Below, in pieces: positions 6,619 through 15,990 of a DNA stretch of 64,000 nucleotides. Numbering within the stretch: position 1 is the stretch's first letter; each line of letters begins with the position of its first letter. Both the position numbers and the translations under genes were made by a program. Below the pieces are notes generated by a model. It made no database searches and was not told the DNA's origin. It was given only the letters and a program-made list of their open reading frames with translations. The DNA is from JBIOHP01 sp044449065 (GTDB taxonomy: Bacteria > Bacteroidota > Ignavibacteria > UBA10030 > SZUA-254), in assembly GCA_044449065.1 (NCBI GenBank), contig JBIOHP010000008.1, forward strand, positions 62,001 to 126,000, given 5' to 3'.

Positions 6619-9528
6619 TTACCGGATTAATACCATCTTCTTAATATCCGTATAACTTCCTGCAATTAAACGGTATGTGTAAATGCCGCTCGATAGGTTG
6701 GCTTGGTTAAACTTTACCGATTTATACCCGGGCTCTTGCAGTTCATCGACCAGGACCGTAATTTGCTGACCCAGGATATTGTATACTTTTAATGAAACCC
6801 ATGCGGCATGCGGCAAAGAATATGTTATTGTCGTGGTTGGGTTAAACGGGTTTGGATAATTTTGTTCGAGTTGAAATTGGGTTGGATAATGGCTTAAAAT
6901 TTCTTTCGCATCAGGAGGAGAAGGAGGTTGCTCTGAAATGGGATAAATTTTCACGCGATTTTTTGCCGGAAATACGGATGAAGATGACAGTATGAGCATC
7001 CCATCTTGATTAACTTTCACCCAATACCCCTGTCCGGGCCGGATTGAATCGGCGCTGTAATATCCCGCATTGGAATATCCGTAAAATTGTGAAACGACAA
7101 GTCCCGGGGGATCGCTGATGATATTCCATATCGAGATCGGAGAGGAGATTGAGCCGATGAGATTCCACTTCCATTGTACGCGTATCGTATCGAGTTCGCA
7201 CCATGTCCCGGGTATCGAAACGTTTTCATTCTGATTAAATTTCAACCAGTAGCCCTTACCGGGAATGAGAGTGTCGTTTTGAAAATACCCGTTCATGCCT
7301 TCGTAACTGAACGCGGCTGTACTCGCGCCGGGGAATAAATGCGTTTTCATGTTATCCTTCACGTTCACGGGTAAAGAAACCATGTTCCACAATGATTTTA
7401 CCGCAAGCGGATATGTACCGGAAGAGGAAGTATCCTTAAAGCCGACGATTGTGATATCATCGACATAAATACCGTCGCGGGTATTCGCATTATCGCTTAT
7501 GAGATGATAGCGAAGATATATTTTTGAATCACGGTACATAGAGATATCAGCTTGCTGCCCAACCCAATCCAGTCCCGGGGTGTATCCATCATAACCCCAT
7601 GTATTGACGCTTTGAACCCCGTTTCCCGAACCACTATGTGACAACGACATCTTCAGGGAAGTCCATGAATTTTGGTCATCTGAAGAAACTTCTACGAGTG
7701 CAAAATCCATGATGGGTTCAATCGCCCACTTAGTCCAGAACTTTAAAATGACCTGCGTATATCCCGTCAGGTCGATTGGATTGCGAAGTGTGAGGGAATT
7801 ATCAGCGTTATTCGCATAATCACCGCTTGGCGAATCGGTAAACGCGTAAGGCGGGGAGTGTGAAATATCGGTCATGTCCCATGATTGACCTGGATCCCAA
7901 TTTGAAAGACCATCATTACCCTTATCGTAGAAGAGAGTATCCGCTGTTCCAAGCGGGGAAAAAATGGTGTCGCGATGGATATAACCGGCGGCGTCAGTGA
8001 TGGTAAATATAAATTGGTTGGCAATACTTGTGAGGGTATCTTTTCGGAAACCGCTCAAGTTAATCTGCGTTTCTGTTCTGCTGTTGATCAGATTGACGTT
8101 AGTATTATCGGTGATCCATGCAATGGCCGGATTTGTAGATATGACACCAACGCGCATGTTCGACGCGTTCCCCAATCCCTTATTCCGAAGAGTAAGTTTG
8201 AGCGAGAAATTTTCACCCGGTTCGATTCCTCCGCTATGGTTTTGATCGACGACGTCGAGCCGTGTGGCTACAGTGTATTGCCCCGCGACGTATGAATAAT
8301 ACATGTTTGGTTTTAGATTTTCGACAGCCAGCGGGAGAATAAGATCGGACGAGGGCCAAAATTCAGGACCCACCTCTGGTGTCATCGCGAACGTTTGAGG
8401 TTTTGATGGTTCCCCGTACATATAATCATCGGAATTTCCACGGGTGGTGTAATGAACGGTTTGCCAATCGATTCCGTTCACGTATCGATTATAGCCGGTG
8501 ATGTCGAAGGCATATTCCCGTAATGCGGTAGAATCCGGCGATTCATATGGGAGGTAACCCCATGGATAGATAATGTCATTGCCGAATGTGTGGTAATTTA
8601 AGCACGTCTTAATATTGTGCACCGCGAGGAACGATGCTATTCCTTGCGTTTCAGGTTCTGAAAAGGGATTGAGACCCCGGTAAACATCGCTATTAGTATA
8701 CGGATAGGGATCGGATCCACCGTAGGGCGAATCCCACATTGCTAAATTACCATAATTCCGGTTCAAATCGACTCCGTAATTGCCGTCGCCATTATTCCTC
8801 CTATTCTTACGCCACATGCCGCCCCCCTGTGGCGCTGTCGATTCATTATATACATATCCATCGGGATTGAAAACAGGCATGAACCAGATTTGCCGGGTAT
8901 TAACAAGGTATGTCGCTTCCGGGTCGATCCCGTAATTATCTAATAACCACCACATGTAATATACCAATACCATCATGCCTTCCGGTTCCCGCGCATGATG
9001 AAGCCCCGTATAAAGTACCTCCGGTTTGGATGGATCATTGATACTCGGGTTACTTGAAATTTTCACGCTCCATAATACGCGACCCTCTCCGGTGACCGCA
9101 ACACTCTCCCGTGCGCTGATAAGGTTTGGAAATTGGCGTTTCATGGAATCGAGCTGTTGAACGACCTCAGCATAGGTATAGAACCCCCCCATGCTGCCAT
9201 ATCCAAAGCCGAGCGCATTGAAAGGACCGCGATGGGGGTTTTTCTGGTACATCTTTACCATATCATCTACGACGATAGAATAACTGATGCTTTGATTGGA
9301 GAGCCGTTGGAGATTATCGGCATTGACAATAAATTCCATCGCTCCGCCGATTTTTCCAGAGGAACCTTCAAAATCGATCCCGGAATCCCAGATTTTTTTA
9401 AGCGCGCTATTATCAGGTACGATGACTTTTATCCGGGAATATTTGACCGGAGTACCGGCAAACGTTAAAGGAGTGAAGATGGCGATGAGTAAAAATAGGA
9501 TAAAATATTTCATAGCAGTCGTCTTCAT
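6619..9528 (-). CDS. Secreted M14-family zinc carboxypeptidase with type IX secretion sorting domain (paralog 1)
   Basis: An exported metallocarboxypeptidase of about 970 residues. The start is placed at MKTTAMKYFILF so that a signal peptide (FILFLLIAIFTPLTFA) is N-terminal; an ATG at 9513 is also possible and a longer upstream frame is unlikely. The M14 domain shows the zinc motif HHAREPEG (HxxE), FNPDGYVYNE, RKNRRN, VDLNRNYG, NYHTFGNDIIYPWG with the third zinc histidine, and the catalytic glutamate region MTPEVGPEFW. A CARDB-like segment and a jelly-roll-like domain (residues about 440-720) follow. The last 80 residues carry LEQNYPNPFNPTTTITY and SSGIYTYRL with a basic end, the type IX (Por) sorting domain. 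It probably degrades proteins outside the cell or on its surface. It is a tandem paralog of the next gene upstream. Confidence 0.9.
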   Translation of the reverse strand: MKTTAMKYFILFLLIAIFTPLTFAGTPVKYSRIKVIVPDNSALKKIWDSGIDFEGSSGKIGGAMEFIVNADNLQRLSNQSISYSIVVDDMVKMYQKNPHRGPFNALGFGYGSMGGFYTYAEVVQQLDSMKRQFPNLISARESVAVTGEGRVLWSVKISSNPSINDPSKPEVLYTGLHHAREPEGMMVLVYYMWWLLDNYGIDPEATYLVNTRQIWFMPVFNPDGYVYNESTAPQGGGMWRKNRRNNGDGNYGVDLNRNYGNLAMWDSPYGGSDPYPYTNSDVYRGLNPFSEPETQGIASFLAVHNIKTCLNYHTFGNDIIYPWGYLPYESPDSTALREYAFDITGYNRYVNGIDWQTVHYTTRGNSDDYMYGEPSKPQTFAMTPEVGPEFWPSSDLILPLAVENLKPNMYYSYVAGQYTVATRLDVVDQNHSGGIEPGENFSLKLTLRNKGLGNASNMRVGVISTNPAIAWITDNTNVNLINSRTETQINLSGFRKDTLTSIANQFIFTITDAAGYIHRDTIFSPLGTADTLFYDKGNDGLSNWDPGQSWDMTDISHSPPYAFTDSPSGDYANNADNSLTLRNPIDLTGYTQVILKFWTKWAIEPIMDFALVEVSSDDQNSWTSLKMSLSHSGSGNGVQSVNTWGYDGYTPGLDWVGQQADISMYRDSKIYLRYHLISDNANTRDGIYVDDITIVGFKDTSSSGTYPLAVKSLWNMVSLPVNVKDNMKTHLFPGASTAAFSYEGMNGYFQNDTLIPGKGYWLKFNQNENVSIPGTWCELDTIRVQWKWNLIGSISSPISIWNIISDPPGLVVSQFYGYSNAGYYSADSIRPGQGYWVKVNQDGMLILSSSSVFPAKNRVKIYPISEQPPSPPDAKEILSHYPTQFQLEQNYPNPFNPTTTITYSLPHAAWVSLKVYNILGQQITVLVDELQEPGYKSVKFNQANLSSGIYTYRLIAGSYTDIKKMVLIR

Positions 9529-9598
9529 GTAATCGAATATCGGATATGTAAATATATCGATATTTCGATAGAGGGTCAAGATGCTTGCCTGAAAAAGA

Positions 9599-9637
9599 AA
9601 ACCCTTGCGATATTATAGTGATGAATCGCAAGGGTTT
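9599..9637 (-). terminator. Rho-independent terminator between the two M14 genes
   Basis: A perfect 13-bp inverted repeat (9599-9611 and 9625-9637; arm core ACCCTTGCGAT) has a 13-nt loop. On the minus strand it is followed by TTTTCTTTTT. It would end the transcript of the upstream carboxypeptidase paralog, so the two genes are probably transcribed separately. Confidence 0.8.
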
Positions 9638-9663
9638 GCCTAAAAACGGAATTGTGGGAGCGG

Positions 9664-12558
9664 TTATTTGATAATTATCATTTTTTTCACATCCGAAAAT
9701 GTTCCGGCGTTGAGCCGGTAGATATAAATTCCGGACGATATGGTTGGCATATCAAATTTTACCGATTTATATCCGGCATCCTGTTTTCCATTTACAAGAG
9801 TGGCGATTTCCTGACCCAGCATATTATACACTTTCAATGTAACGAACACGTCGTTGGGCAAGGCATAATTGATCGTGGTGGTTGGATTGAAAGGGTTCGG
9901 ATAATTTTGTTCGAGCCGGAATTCGAGCGGCAGTGCGTTTACTACTGATCCGCCGGCAGGGGGTGGGGGTGGGAATTCTCCGGTATTGACAATTTGCACC
10001 CGATTACGTCCTGCCATTGTCTTTGACGCTGAGAGGATTAATTCTCCTGCTTGATTCACCTTCACCCAATGTCCCTGCCCCGGATCAATAGTATCTGATT
10101 GAGTATATTTTCCGCCTGTGAATTGAAAGAAAGGCGAGACGATCATTCCGGGAGGATCGCTGCCGACATCACTCGTCGCGATGGGCATGGAGATTGATCC
10201 GATTAGATTCCAGCCGGGTTGCACATCAATTGTATCGGGATTATTTATCGTTCCCAAGATGGAGATATGTTCAGCACCTCCAAATTTGAGCCAATAGCCC
10301 GACCCCGGAACCAGAGAATTATCTTCAATATATCCACCGGGATTTTCATATCTATACGCCGAGGAGATTGCCGAGGGGAAGACATTTCCTTTGCTGCCGT
10401 CGGCGACAATGACGGGAAGGGAAATCAGATTCCATCGCTGATTAGCATTGAGCACGAATACTCCGGTAGAAGTTGTATCTCTATAACCGATCACCCGGAT
10501 GTCATCGATGTAGATTCCATCACGTTCGTTCACTCCATCGCTGATAAGACGGAATCTGATCAAAATATTTGAGCCGCTATATGGCGAGAGGTCAATTTCC
10601 TGTTCGACCCAAGTCATGCCGGGATTGTATCCATCGTAACCCCAGCCGCCGGTTTGGACTCCGTTACCGGAAGGACCGTGTGATAGGGAGGACTTCAAAC
10701 TCGTCCATGTACCTCCTGAGTTCGAAGACACTTCTACAGTGGCAAAATCAAATATCGGTTCAACAGCCCACTTAGTCCAAAATTTTAGTATTGTATAATT
10801 ATAACCCGTCAGGTTTAAGGGATTCACCATCGTGAGCGAGTTATCGGCGAACGGCTGGTAATCTCCAAATGGACTATCGGTAAAGGCATAAGGAGGCGTA
10901 TGCGCAGAATCAGTTAATCCCCAGCCGCTTACTCCAGTGCTCCAATTGGACATCCCGTTGTTAGCGCTGTCAGCAAAAAGGGTGAAAGCTGCACCAAGCG
11001 GCGACTTGATGGTATCGCGATGGAGATATCCGTTTTCATCTGTAATTGTGATGATGAAACTATTTGAATTTCCGCTAAACCCAACCCGCCGACCTGCAAA
11101 AGAAGCTTGACCTTCGCCCAGGGCAGGTATTATATTGATGGTATCGTTTGCTACGCTCCATTCAATTCCCGGATTTGTAGCCGATAAGTTCACAAATATA
11201 TTTGGCGTATTTCCTAAGCCCTTATTTTTCAAAGTTACCGTTAAAGAAAATGTTTCACCGGATTCGATCCCTCCATCGTGATTCTGATCGACGACATCCA
11301 TTCCTTTAGTCGTAGTATATTGACCTGCGACAAAAGAAATATATTTATTCGGTTCAAGGTTCACGGCGGCATACGGGAGAATAGAATCGGTGGGAGGCCA
11401 GAACGTGCCGAGTCCGATCTCGGGCGTCATAGCAAATGTTATCGGTTTTGAGTAATCGCCGTACATATAATCGTCCGACGTTCCTCGCGTAGTATAATGA
11501 ACGGTTTGCCAATCAATGCCATTAATATACCTGTTATATCCGGTGATATCGAATGCAAATGCTCTGAACGTTAATGAATCATCCGATTCCCAGGGAAGAT
11601 ATCCCCACGGATATATAATATCGTTACCATACGTGTGATAGTTTAAGCATGTCTTAATGTTGTGTAAAGAGAGAAAACCTGAAATGGCTTGGGTTTCAGG
11701 TTCGGAAAACGGAGTTAATCCCCGGTACACATCGCTGTATGTATATGGGTAAGGATCCGATCCGCCGTACGATGAGTTCCACATTTCATAGGAACCATAA
11801 TTTCTGTTTAAGTCGACTCCATAATATCCATTCGAGTTAAGCCGCCTGTTCTTCCGCCACATACCTCCGCCGCCGGGATAAGTTGTTTGATTATATACAT
11901 ACCCATCCGGGTTAACAACCGGCAGGAACCATATTTGACGGTTGTTTACAAGATAAGTCGCTTCGGGATCGGTTCCGTAATTCTCGAGCAGCCACCACAT
12001 ATAATAAATTGTCGCCATCATCCCTTCCGGCTCACGGGCGTGATGAACACCTGTATAAAGAACTTCAGGTTTGGTCGGATCATTAACGTCCGGATTTGAA
12101 GATATCTTCACCATCCATAAATCTCTGCCCTCTATCGACTTTCCGATGCTCTGTCGTGATGTTATGAGAGAGGGGAATTGATGCTTCATAGAATCGAGCT
12201 GCTGGACAACTTCCGCATAGGTGTAGTAACCACCCATACTGCCATAACCAAACCCAAGGGCATTCTGCGGACCCCTGCGTAATCCCTTCGCATATTCCCT
12301 GGCGAGATCATCGGTAACAATAGAGTAACTAATACCATTTTGAGAGAGGCGGGTGAGATCCTGTTTTCCGGCGACGAATTCCATGAAACCGCCTAATTTT
12401 CCCGTAGAACCTTCGTAATCGACCCCGGATTTCCAAACTTTATCCAGTGTATTCTGATCGGTAATAAAAATTTTAATGCGGGAATATTTGACAGGTGTTT
12501 CGGCTAATAAAAATGAGGTGAATAAAAAGAGGCAAATAGATAGCAATAGATTTTTCAT
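9664..12558 (-). CDS. Secreted M14-family zinc carboxypeptidase with type IX secretion sorting domain (paralog 2)
   Basis: A protein of about 964 residues with the same domain order as the neighbouring paralog. It has a signal peptide (MKNLLLSICLFLFTSFLLAE), an M14 catalytic domain with HHAREPEG, VNPDGYVYNQ, RKNRRL, VDLNRNYG, NYHTYGNDIIYPWG and MTPEIGLGTFW, a middle beta-rich region, and a C-terminal type IX sorting domain (LEQNYPNPFNPTTTINY; SSGIYIYRLNAG). The frame extends 141 nt upstream, but that extension is poor in coding character and would bury the signal peptide, so I start at the ATG at 12556-12558. Identity to paralog 1 extends over the whole length, implying tandem duplication. 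The substrate is unknown; M14 enzymes remove C-terminal residues from peptides. Confidence 0.9.
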   Translation of the reverse strand: MKNLLLSICLFLFTSFLLAETPVKYSRIKIFITDQNTLDKVWKSGVDYEGSTGKLGGFMEFVAGKQDLTRLSQNGISYSIVTDDLAREYAKGLRRGPQNALGFGYGSMGGYYTYAEVVQQLDSMKHQFPSLITSRQSIGKSIEGRDLWMVKISSNPDVNDPTKPEVLYTGVHHAREPEGMMATIYYMWWLLENYGTDPEATYLVNNRQIWFLPVVNPDGYVYNQTTYPGGGGMWRKNRRLNSNGYYGVDLNRNYGSYEMWNSSYGGSDPYPYTYSDVYRGLTPFSEPETQAISGFLSLHNIKTCLNYHTYGNDIIYPWGYLPWESDDSLTFRAFAFDITGYNRYINGIDWQTVHYTTRGTSDDYMYGDYSKPITFAMTPEIGLGTFWPPTDSILPYAAVNLEPNKYISFVAGQYTTTKGMDVVDQNHDGGIESGETFSLTVTLKNKGLGNTPNIFVNLSATNPGIEWSVANDTINIIPALGEGQASFAGRRVGFSGNSNSFIITITDENGYLHRDTIKSPLGAAFTLFADSANNGMSNWSTGVSGWGLTDSAHTPPYAFTDSPFGDYQPFADNSLTMVNPLNLTGYNYTILKFWTKWAVEPIFDFATVEVSSNSGGTWTSLKSSLSHGPSGNGVQTGGWGYDGYNPGMTWVEQEIDLSPYSGSNILIRFRLISDGVNERDGIYIDDIRVIGYRDTTSTGVFVLNANQRWNLISLPVIVADGSKGNVFPSAISSAYRYENPGGYIEDNSLVPGSGYWLKFGGAEHISILGTINNPDTIDVQPGWNLIGSISMPIATSDVGSDPPGMIVSPFFQFTGGKYTQSDTIDPGQGHWVKVNQAGELILSASKTMAGRNRVQIVNTGEFPPPPPAGGSVVNALPLEFRLEQNYPNPFNPTTTINYALPNDVFVTLKVYNMLGQEIATLVNGKQDAGYKSVKFDMPTISSGIYIYRLNAGTFSDVKKMIIIK

Positions 12559-12901
12559 ACAAAATCCAATATGAGATGATAAAGGGACTGTTTGTTCAAT
12601 ATAAGAAAATTTTGCGGGAGTTTCAATGACAAGATTTTTATTTAAATTGATTTTAGAAATGTTTATTTGGATTGAATCACAACACTTCTGCTGCTCCATC
12701 CATTCTTTGGATTTATTACCTCAAGCATTTTGGAAAAACTATTCAACGCAGTCATTTCGTACGGTTAATGTTGAAGAGATGAAAATTGATGCCTAATTAG
12801 AATATTAGATGTGTCTAATTCTATGTTTAACGCTGGAAATCATTGTAATTCATGGATTCATTTATTATATTTACGGTGCTTTTAAGAGAATTTCATTAAA
12901 C
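12559..12901. other. Divergent intergenic region
   Basis: This 343-nt stretch separates the minus-strand M14 gene from the plus-strand alpha/beta hydrolase. It is A/T-rich, holds only spurious extensions of the flanking frames, and must contain promoters for both directions. I see no convincing operator, hairpin or RNA gene in it. Confidence 0.5.
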
Positions 12902-13786
12902 GTGTCCCAAGCTACCATAGATAACGAAAAGATGTCGGCAGCAGATCGCATCCATCACGATGTACTTTCTTTTCTGACTGCCGATAAAAATCCCATTGAA
13001 GGGGATCTGCGCTACCCTGATAGCGACCAACCGCTCCCGCTCATCGTCATCTGTCACAGTTTTATGGCATTCAAGGATTGGGGATTTTTTCCTTATATGG
13101 GCACCTATCTCGCGCGCGCTGGATTTGCCACATTCACATTTAATTTTTCTTATAACGGTTTAGAAAAATCGGGCGAACGAATTACAAATTTCGACAAGTT
13201 TGAACGGAACACTTTTACGCGCGAGCTTGATGATTGCCATACCATCATAACGGGATTCACAAAAGGTGGCGTTAAAAATGATGTCGTCGATCCGCGGAAA
13301 ATCATTTTTTTGGGTCATTCACGCGGCGCCGGAATTGCAATCGTGGCGGCATCTCGGTACTACGAGATTAAAGCGCTTGTGTCTTTATCACCAATTGCAA
13401 CTTTTGACCGTTGGACTGACCATCAGAAGAGAAATTGGCGCAAGTATGGTTATCTTCCATTAGCGAGCGACTCATCGGTCAGTCCGCTAAAACTTGGTAT
13501 CGGTGTGTTGAAGGATTTGGAATGGAACGGGAAAGAGATCAATATCACCGATGCAGCTTCTAAACTTGCACTACCGTGGCTCATTATGCATGGTAAGATG
13601 GATATTACAGTATCACCCCGTGAAGCTGAACAACTCTATGCCTCAGCCGATAAAACGACGACAGAGTTAATATTGCTTGATAAAATCGGTCATCTCTATA
13701 ATGCTTCGACGGAAGCGGAAGATCATTATACGGCTTTTTCAAATATTCTGGATTTAATTATATCGTGGTTGAATAAATATTATTAA
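12902..13786 (+). CDS. Alpha/beta hydrolase (dienelactone-hydrolase-like)
   Basis: An alpha/beta hydrolase with the nucleophile elbow GHSRGAG (serine), an acid in HGKMDITV and the catalytic histidine in DKIGHLYN. The oxyanion region VICHSFMAFKDW precedes the nucleophile. The frame opens at an ATG at 12809, but the first 31 residues are a hydrophobic stretch without family resemblance. I therefore prefer the GTG at 12902 (VSQATIDNEKM) or the ATG at 12932 (MSAADRIHHD). It is followed after only 11 nt by bioY, so the two are likely co-transcribed. The proximity to a biotin transporter invites a biotin-related role, but the sequence resembles general carboxyl-ester or dienelactone hydrolases rather than BioH, and the substrate is unknown. 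Confidence 0.82.
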   Translation: MSQATIDNEKMSAADRIHHDVLSFLTADKNPIEGDLRYPDSDQPLPLIVICHSFMAFKDWGFFPYMGTYLARAGFATFTFNFSYNGLEKSGERITNFDKFERNTFTRELDDCHTIITGFTKGGVKNDVVDPRKIIFLGHSRGAGIAIVAASRYYEIKALVSLSPIATFDRWTDHQKRNWRKYGYLPLASDSSVSPLKLGIGVLKDLEWNGKEINITDAASKLALPWLIMHGKMDITVSPREAEQLYASADKTTTELILLDKIGHLYNASTEAEDHYTAFSNILDLIISWLNKYY

Positions 13787-13797
13787 TTAGGATCATT

Positions 13798-14352
13798 ATG
13801 AATCAATCAAAAAGTATAGTACTTACGCCAATCGGTCTAATCCAAAAAAGTTTAGTGACTCAAATTCTTTGGATTGCCGGTTTTACCGCTTTGACAGCTC
13901 TCGCTGCTCAAATTGAGATTCCTCATCAACCTGTTCCGTACACGTTACAGACGTTTACGGTGTTACTTGCAGGCGCTTTTCTGGGGAAAAGAAATGGCGC
14001 AATTAGCCAGGCGCTGTATTTATTTGCGGGGATTTCCGGTTTGCCTGTCTTCGCGCAATTTGGTTTTGGAATAGCAACGATACTGGGTCCAAGCGGTGGT
14101 TACTTGCTTGCATTTCCGGTAGCAGCATTTGTGATAGGATATATTCTGGAAAACCATAAAAATTTCCTTTGGACATTAGTTGCAATGACCGCAGGGTCAT
14201 TTATCATCTTTAGTCTCGGAACTCTTCAATTATATTTTGTGTATTTCCATAACGTATGGGCGGCGATTACAAATGGGTTTCTGATTTTTTCATTCTGGGA
14301 TATTATAAAATTAGTTAGCGCCGCCGGTATTTTTGCGCGTGTTGCAAAATAG
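13798..14352 (+). CDS. bioY: Biotin transporter BioY (ECF-type S component)
   Basis: A 184-residue membrane protein with about six hydrophobic segments and the BioY signatures IEIPHQPVPYTLQTFTVLLAG and LGPSGGYLLAFP. It captures biotin and imports it, alone or with a shared energy-coupling-factor ATPase/transmembrane module; no EcfA/EcfT genes are in the window. Length matches the family. It begins 11 nt after the alpha/beta hydrolase stop and is followed by a bidirectional terminator, so it closes a two-gene operon. Confidence 0.93.
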   Translation: MNQSKSIVLTPIGLIQKSLVTQILWIAGFTALTALAAQIEIPHQPVPYTLQTFTVLLAGAFLGKRNGAISQALYLFAGISGLPVFAQFGFGIATILGPSGGYLLAFPVAAFVIGYILENHKNFLWTLVAMTAGSFIIFSLGTLQLYFVYFHNVWAAITNGFLIFSFWDIIKLVSAAGIFARVAK

Positions 14353-14377
14353 AGACTGGAGTTATTTTTCAGGATTT

Positions 14378-14413
14378 AGCAAAAAAGCGACCCCCAAAAG
14401 TCGCTTTTTTGCT
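14378..14413. terminator. Bidirectional terminator between bioY and the convergent methyltransferase gene
   Basis: A perfect 14-bp inverted repeat (14378-14391 and 14400-14413; arm AGCAAAAAAGCGAC) has an 8-nt loop. The A-run in one arm and T-run in the other let it work in both directions. It lies between the stops of two convergent transcripts. Confidence 0.85.
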
Positions 14414-14448
14414 GCCATGCCCGCGCTTTATTCGGGAGCAGAAAATTA

Positions 14449-15117
14449 TTAAACATCTATACCAGACAACCGTTGGAAGACTATAACCGACCAGATAAAG
14501 GTTGAACTCTTATAACGTTCGATGAAGCCATGCCGCTTAATATCAGCAACCATTTTGGTCCAATCATGTATATAAGGATAAAATTCACCGCGAAGAGCTT
14601 TGGCGATTAATTTGATGCCCGAGAAAATCATGTTGATATACCATGCTGGCCTGGGAAAGGAAAGTGCGTAGATATTTTTCGTTTTCTTGATTGATTTTTC
14701 TATGAGGGGATTGAGATTCTCATAACAACAGACCACTTTATCCATTACAAGTATGTCCGCTGGCGGGATTCCCGGCTCAAGGACTAGGTAATCTCCTACA
14801 AGATATTGAGACTTACCTTCAATGCCGAGTTCTTTCGAGAGTTGTTTGGCTGCATTGATCATTCCATCGGAAATATCGACGCCAAAGGCGCTTGACGCGC
14901 CATGTTTAATCAAAGTATGATGAAATCCGCCTACGCCGCATCCGATTTCCAGTATCGATTTTTCTATCACTGAAGATATTTCAATTCCCTCAAGGAGAAG
15001 TCTCTGCTCCTTGGATAACCCTTTAATGCGAAACCTTTTCATTGCGCTCGTCGCTTGTTTTGTAAAGAAAGAACCGGTGGCGCTGATTTTTTCCGGGGAA
15101 ACGCTGCAACAAATCAT
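14449..15117 (-). CDS. Class I SAM-dependent methyltransferase
   Basis: The 222-residue protein has the SAM-binding motif ILEIGCGVGGFHHTL, followed by the acidic strand end GVDISDGMI and a post-II motif VMDKVVCCYENLNPLIE. The CCY and ALSFPRPAWYI segments resemble proteins related to Mg-protoporphyrin O-methyltransferases, but there are no chlorophyll genes nearby and the substrate is unknown. It starts 3 nt after the stop of the exonuclease-WYL gene, so the two are probably co-transcribed. Confidence 0.78.
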   Translation of the reverse strand: MICCSVSPEKISATGSFFTKQATSAMKRFRIKGLSKEQRLLLEGIEISSVIEKSILEIGCGVGGFHHTLIKHGASSAFGVDISDGMINAAKQLSKELGIEGKSQYLVGDYLVLEPGIPPADILVMDKVVCCYENLNPLIEKSIKKTKNIYALSFPRPAWYINMIFSGIKLIAKALRGEFYPYIHDWTKMVADIKRHGFIERYKSSTFIWSVIVFQRLSGIDV

Positions 15118-15120
15118 CGG

Positions 15121-15963
15121 TTAGATGCGATTTTCGGTGAGTAGACGCATATCTAAAATTCGATCAACTAAAAATTTCTTTTCGAATTTTGACGTATGGC
15201 AGTAAGCGAAGAGGTGAACGTTTTCCTTCCGTGAACCTGCTTCCCGGACAATATCTTTCGGGGTTATGATGCTTTCGGTCATATCGGCTTGCGTGGGAGA
15301 GAGATAGCGGAGCCACATCTTACCGCCCGTAGAAATAGCTGCTTCGATGACCTTTAACCTGTGGTTGTTCAGGTGATTCAGAAGATCGCTCCGCTGCAGG
15401 TCGGATACCTGCCGTAAATCGTACGCTTTGAGAATTGATGTAAATGTGAGAAATAGTTTTGCCGTTATCATCACATCTTCCATCGCCCGGTGCTTCACGG
15501 GGAAAGCTATCCCAAGGGCAGAAGCGACGAATTCCTGAGAGTATTTTTCAAGTCCCGGGATCAATTGTCTTGCCAGCACGAGAACATCGAGGGTAGAATT
15601 TTTTACCGGTGAACACCCGGCGAGACTGAATTCATTTTTTATAAATCCCATATCGAATGGCGTGTTATATGCGCCGATCACGGAATCTTTCAGGAGGGAT
15701 GAAATATCTTCGGCAATTTCTTGAAACATCGGTGCATCCCGCACCATTTCCGGAGAGATTCGGTTGACCTGGTATGCCCCCGCAGATATTGGTCTGCAGG
15801 GATTTATTAAAGTTCCAAACGATTTGATAACTGCGCCGCCCCTGATTTTCACTGCCGCAATTTCACATATCCTGTCGCCAGTGTTTGGCGAGAGTCCCGT
15901 TGTTTCGACGTCGAGAATAGTAAAATCTGTCTCATCAATATATTGTTTAGGGCGAGTTTTCAC
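15121..15963 (-). CDS. DEDDh 3'-5' exonuclease fused to a WYL-like domain
   Basis: The 280-residue protein carries a DnaQ-like exonuclease domain at about residues 12-175. Its metal ligands are D18 and E20 (ILDVETTGL), D104 (YNTPFDMGF), and H158 with D163 (HRAMED), the complete DEDDh set. It resembles the proofreading epsilon subunit of DNA polymerase III. The C-terminal 80 residues (about 200-278; VIEAAISTGGKMWLRYLSP, LFAYCHTSKFEKKFLVDRI) resemble a WYL domain, a ligand-sensing module usually found in transcription regulators. The combination suggests a regulated nuclease or helicase-linked repair protein; the polymerase core is not in the window. It is the gene before the methyltransferase in the same direction. 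Confidence 0.82.
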   Translation of the reverse strand: MKTRPKQYIDETDFTILDVETTGLSPNTGDRICEIAAVKIRGGAVIKSFGTLINPCRPISAGAYQVNRISPEMVRDAPMFQEIAEDISSLLKDSVIGAYNTPFDMGFIKNEFSLAGCSPVKNSTLDVLVLARQLIPGLEKYSQEFVASALGIAFPVKHRAMEDVMITAKLFLTFTSILKAYDLRQVSDLQRSDLLNHLNNHRLKVIEAAISTGGKMWLRYLSPTQADMTESIITPKDIVREAGSRKENVHLFAYCHTSKFEKKFLVDRILDMRLLTENRI

Positions 15964-15990
15964 GGGTATGTAATTCGGAAATGAAATAGC

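Noticed and set aside
12559..12699. A 47-residue N-terminal extension of the second M14 carboxypeptidase
   Set aside because: It would place the signal peptide internally and has no counterpart in the paralog; the ATG at 12558 gives a normal signal peptide.
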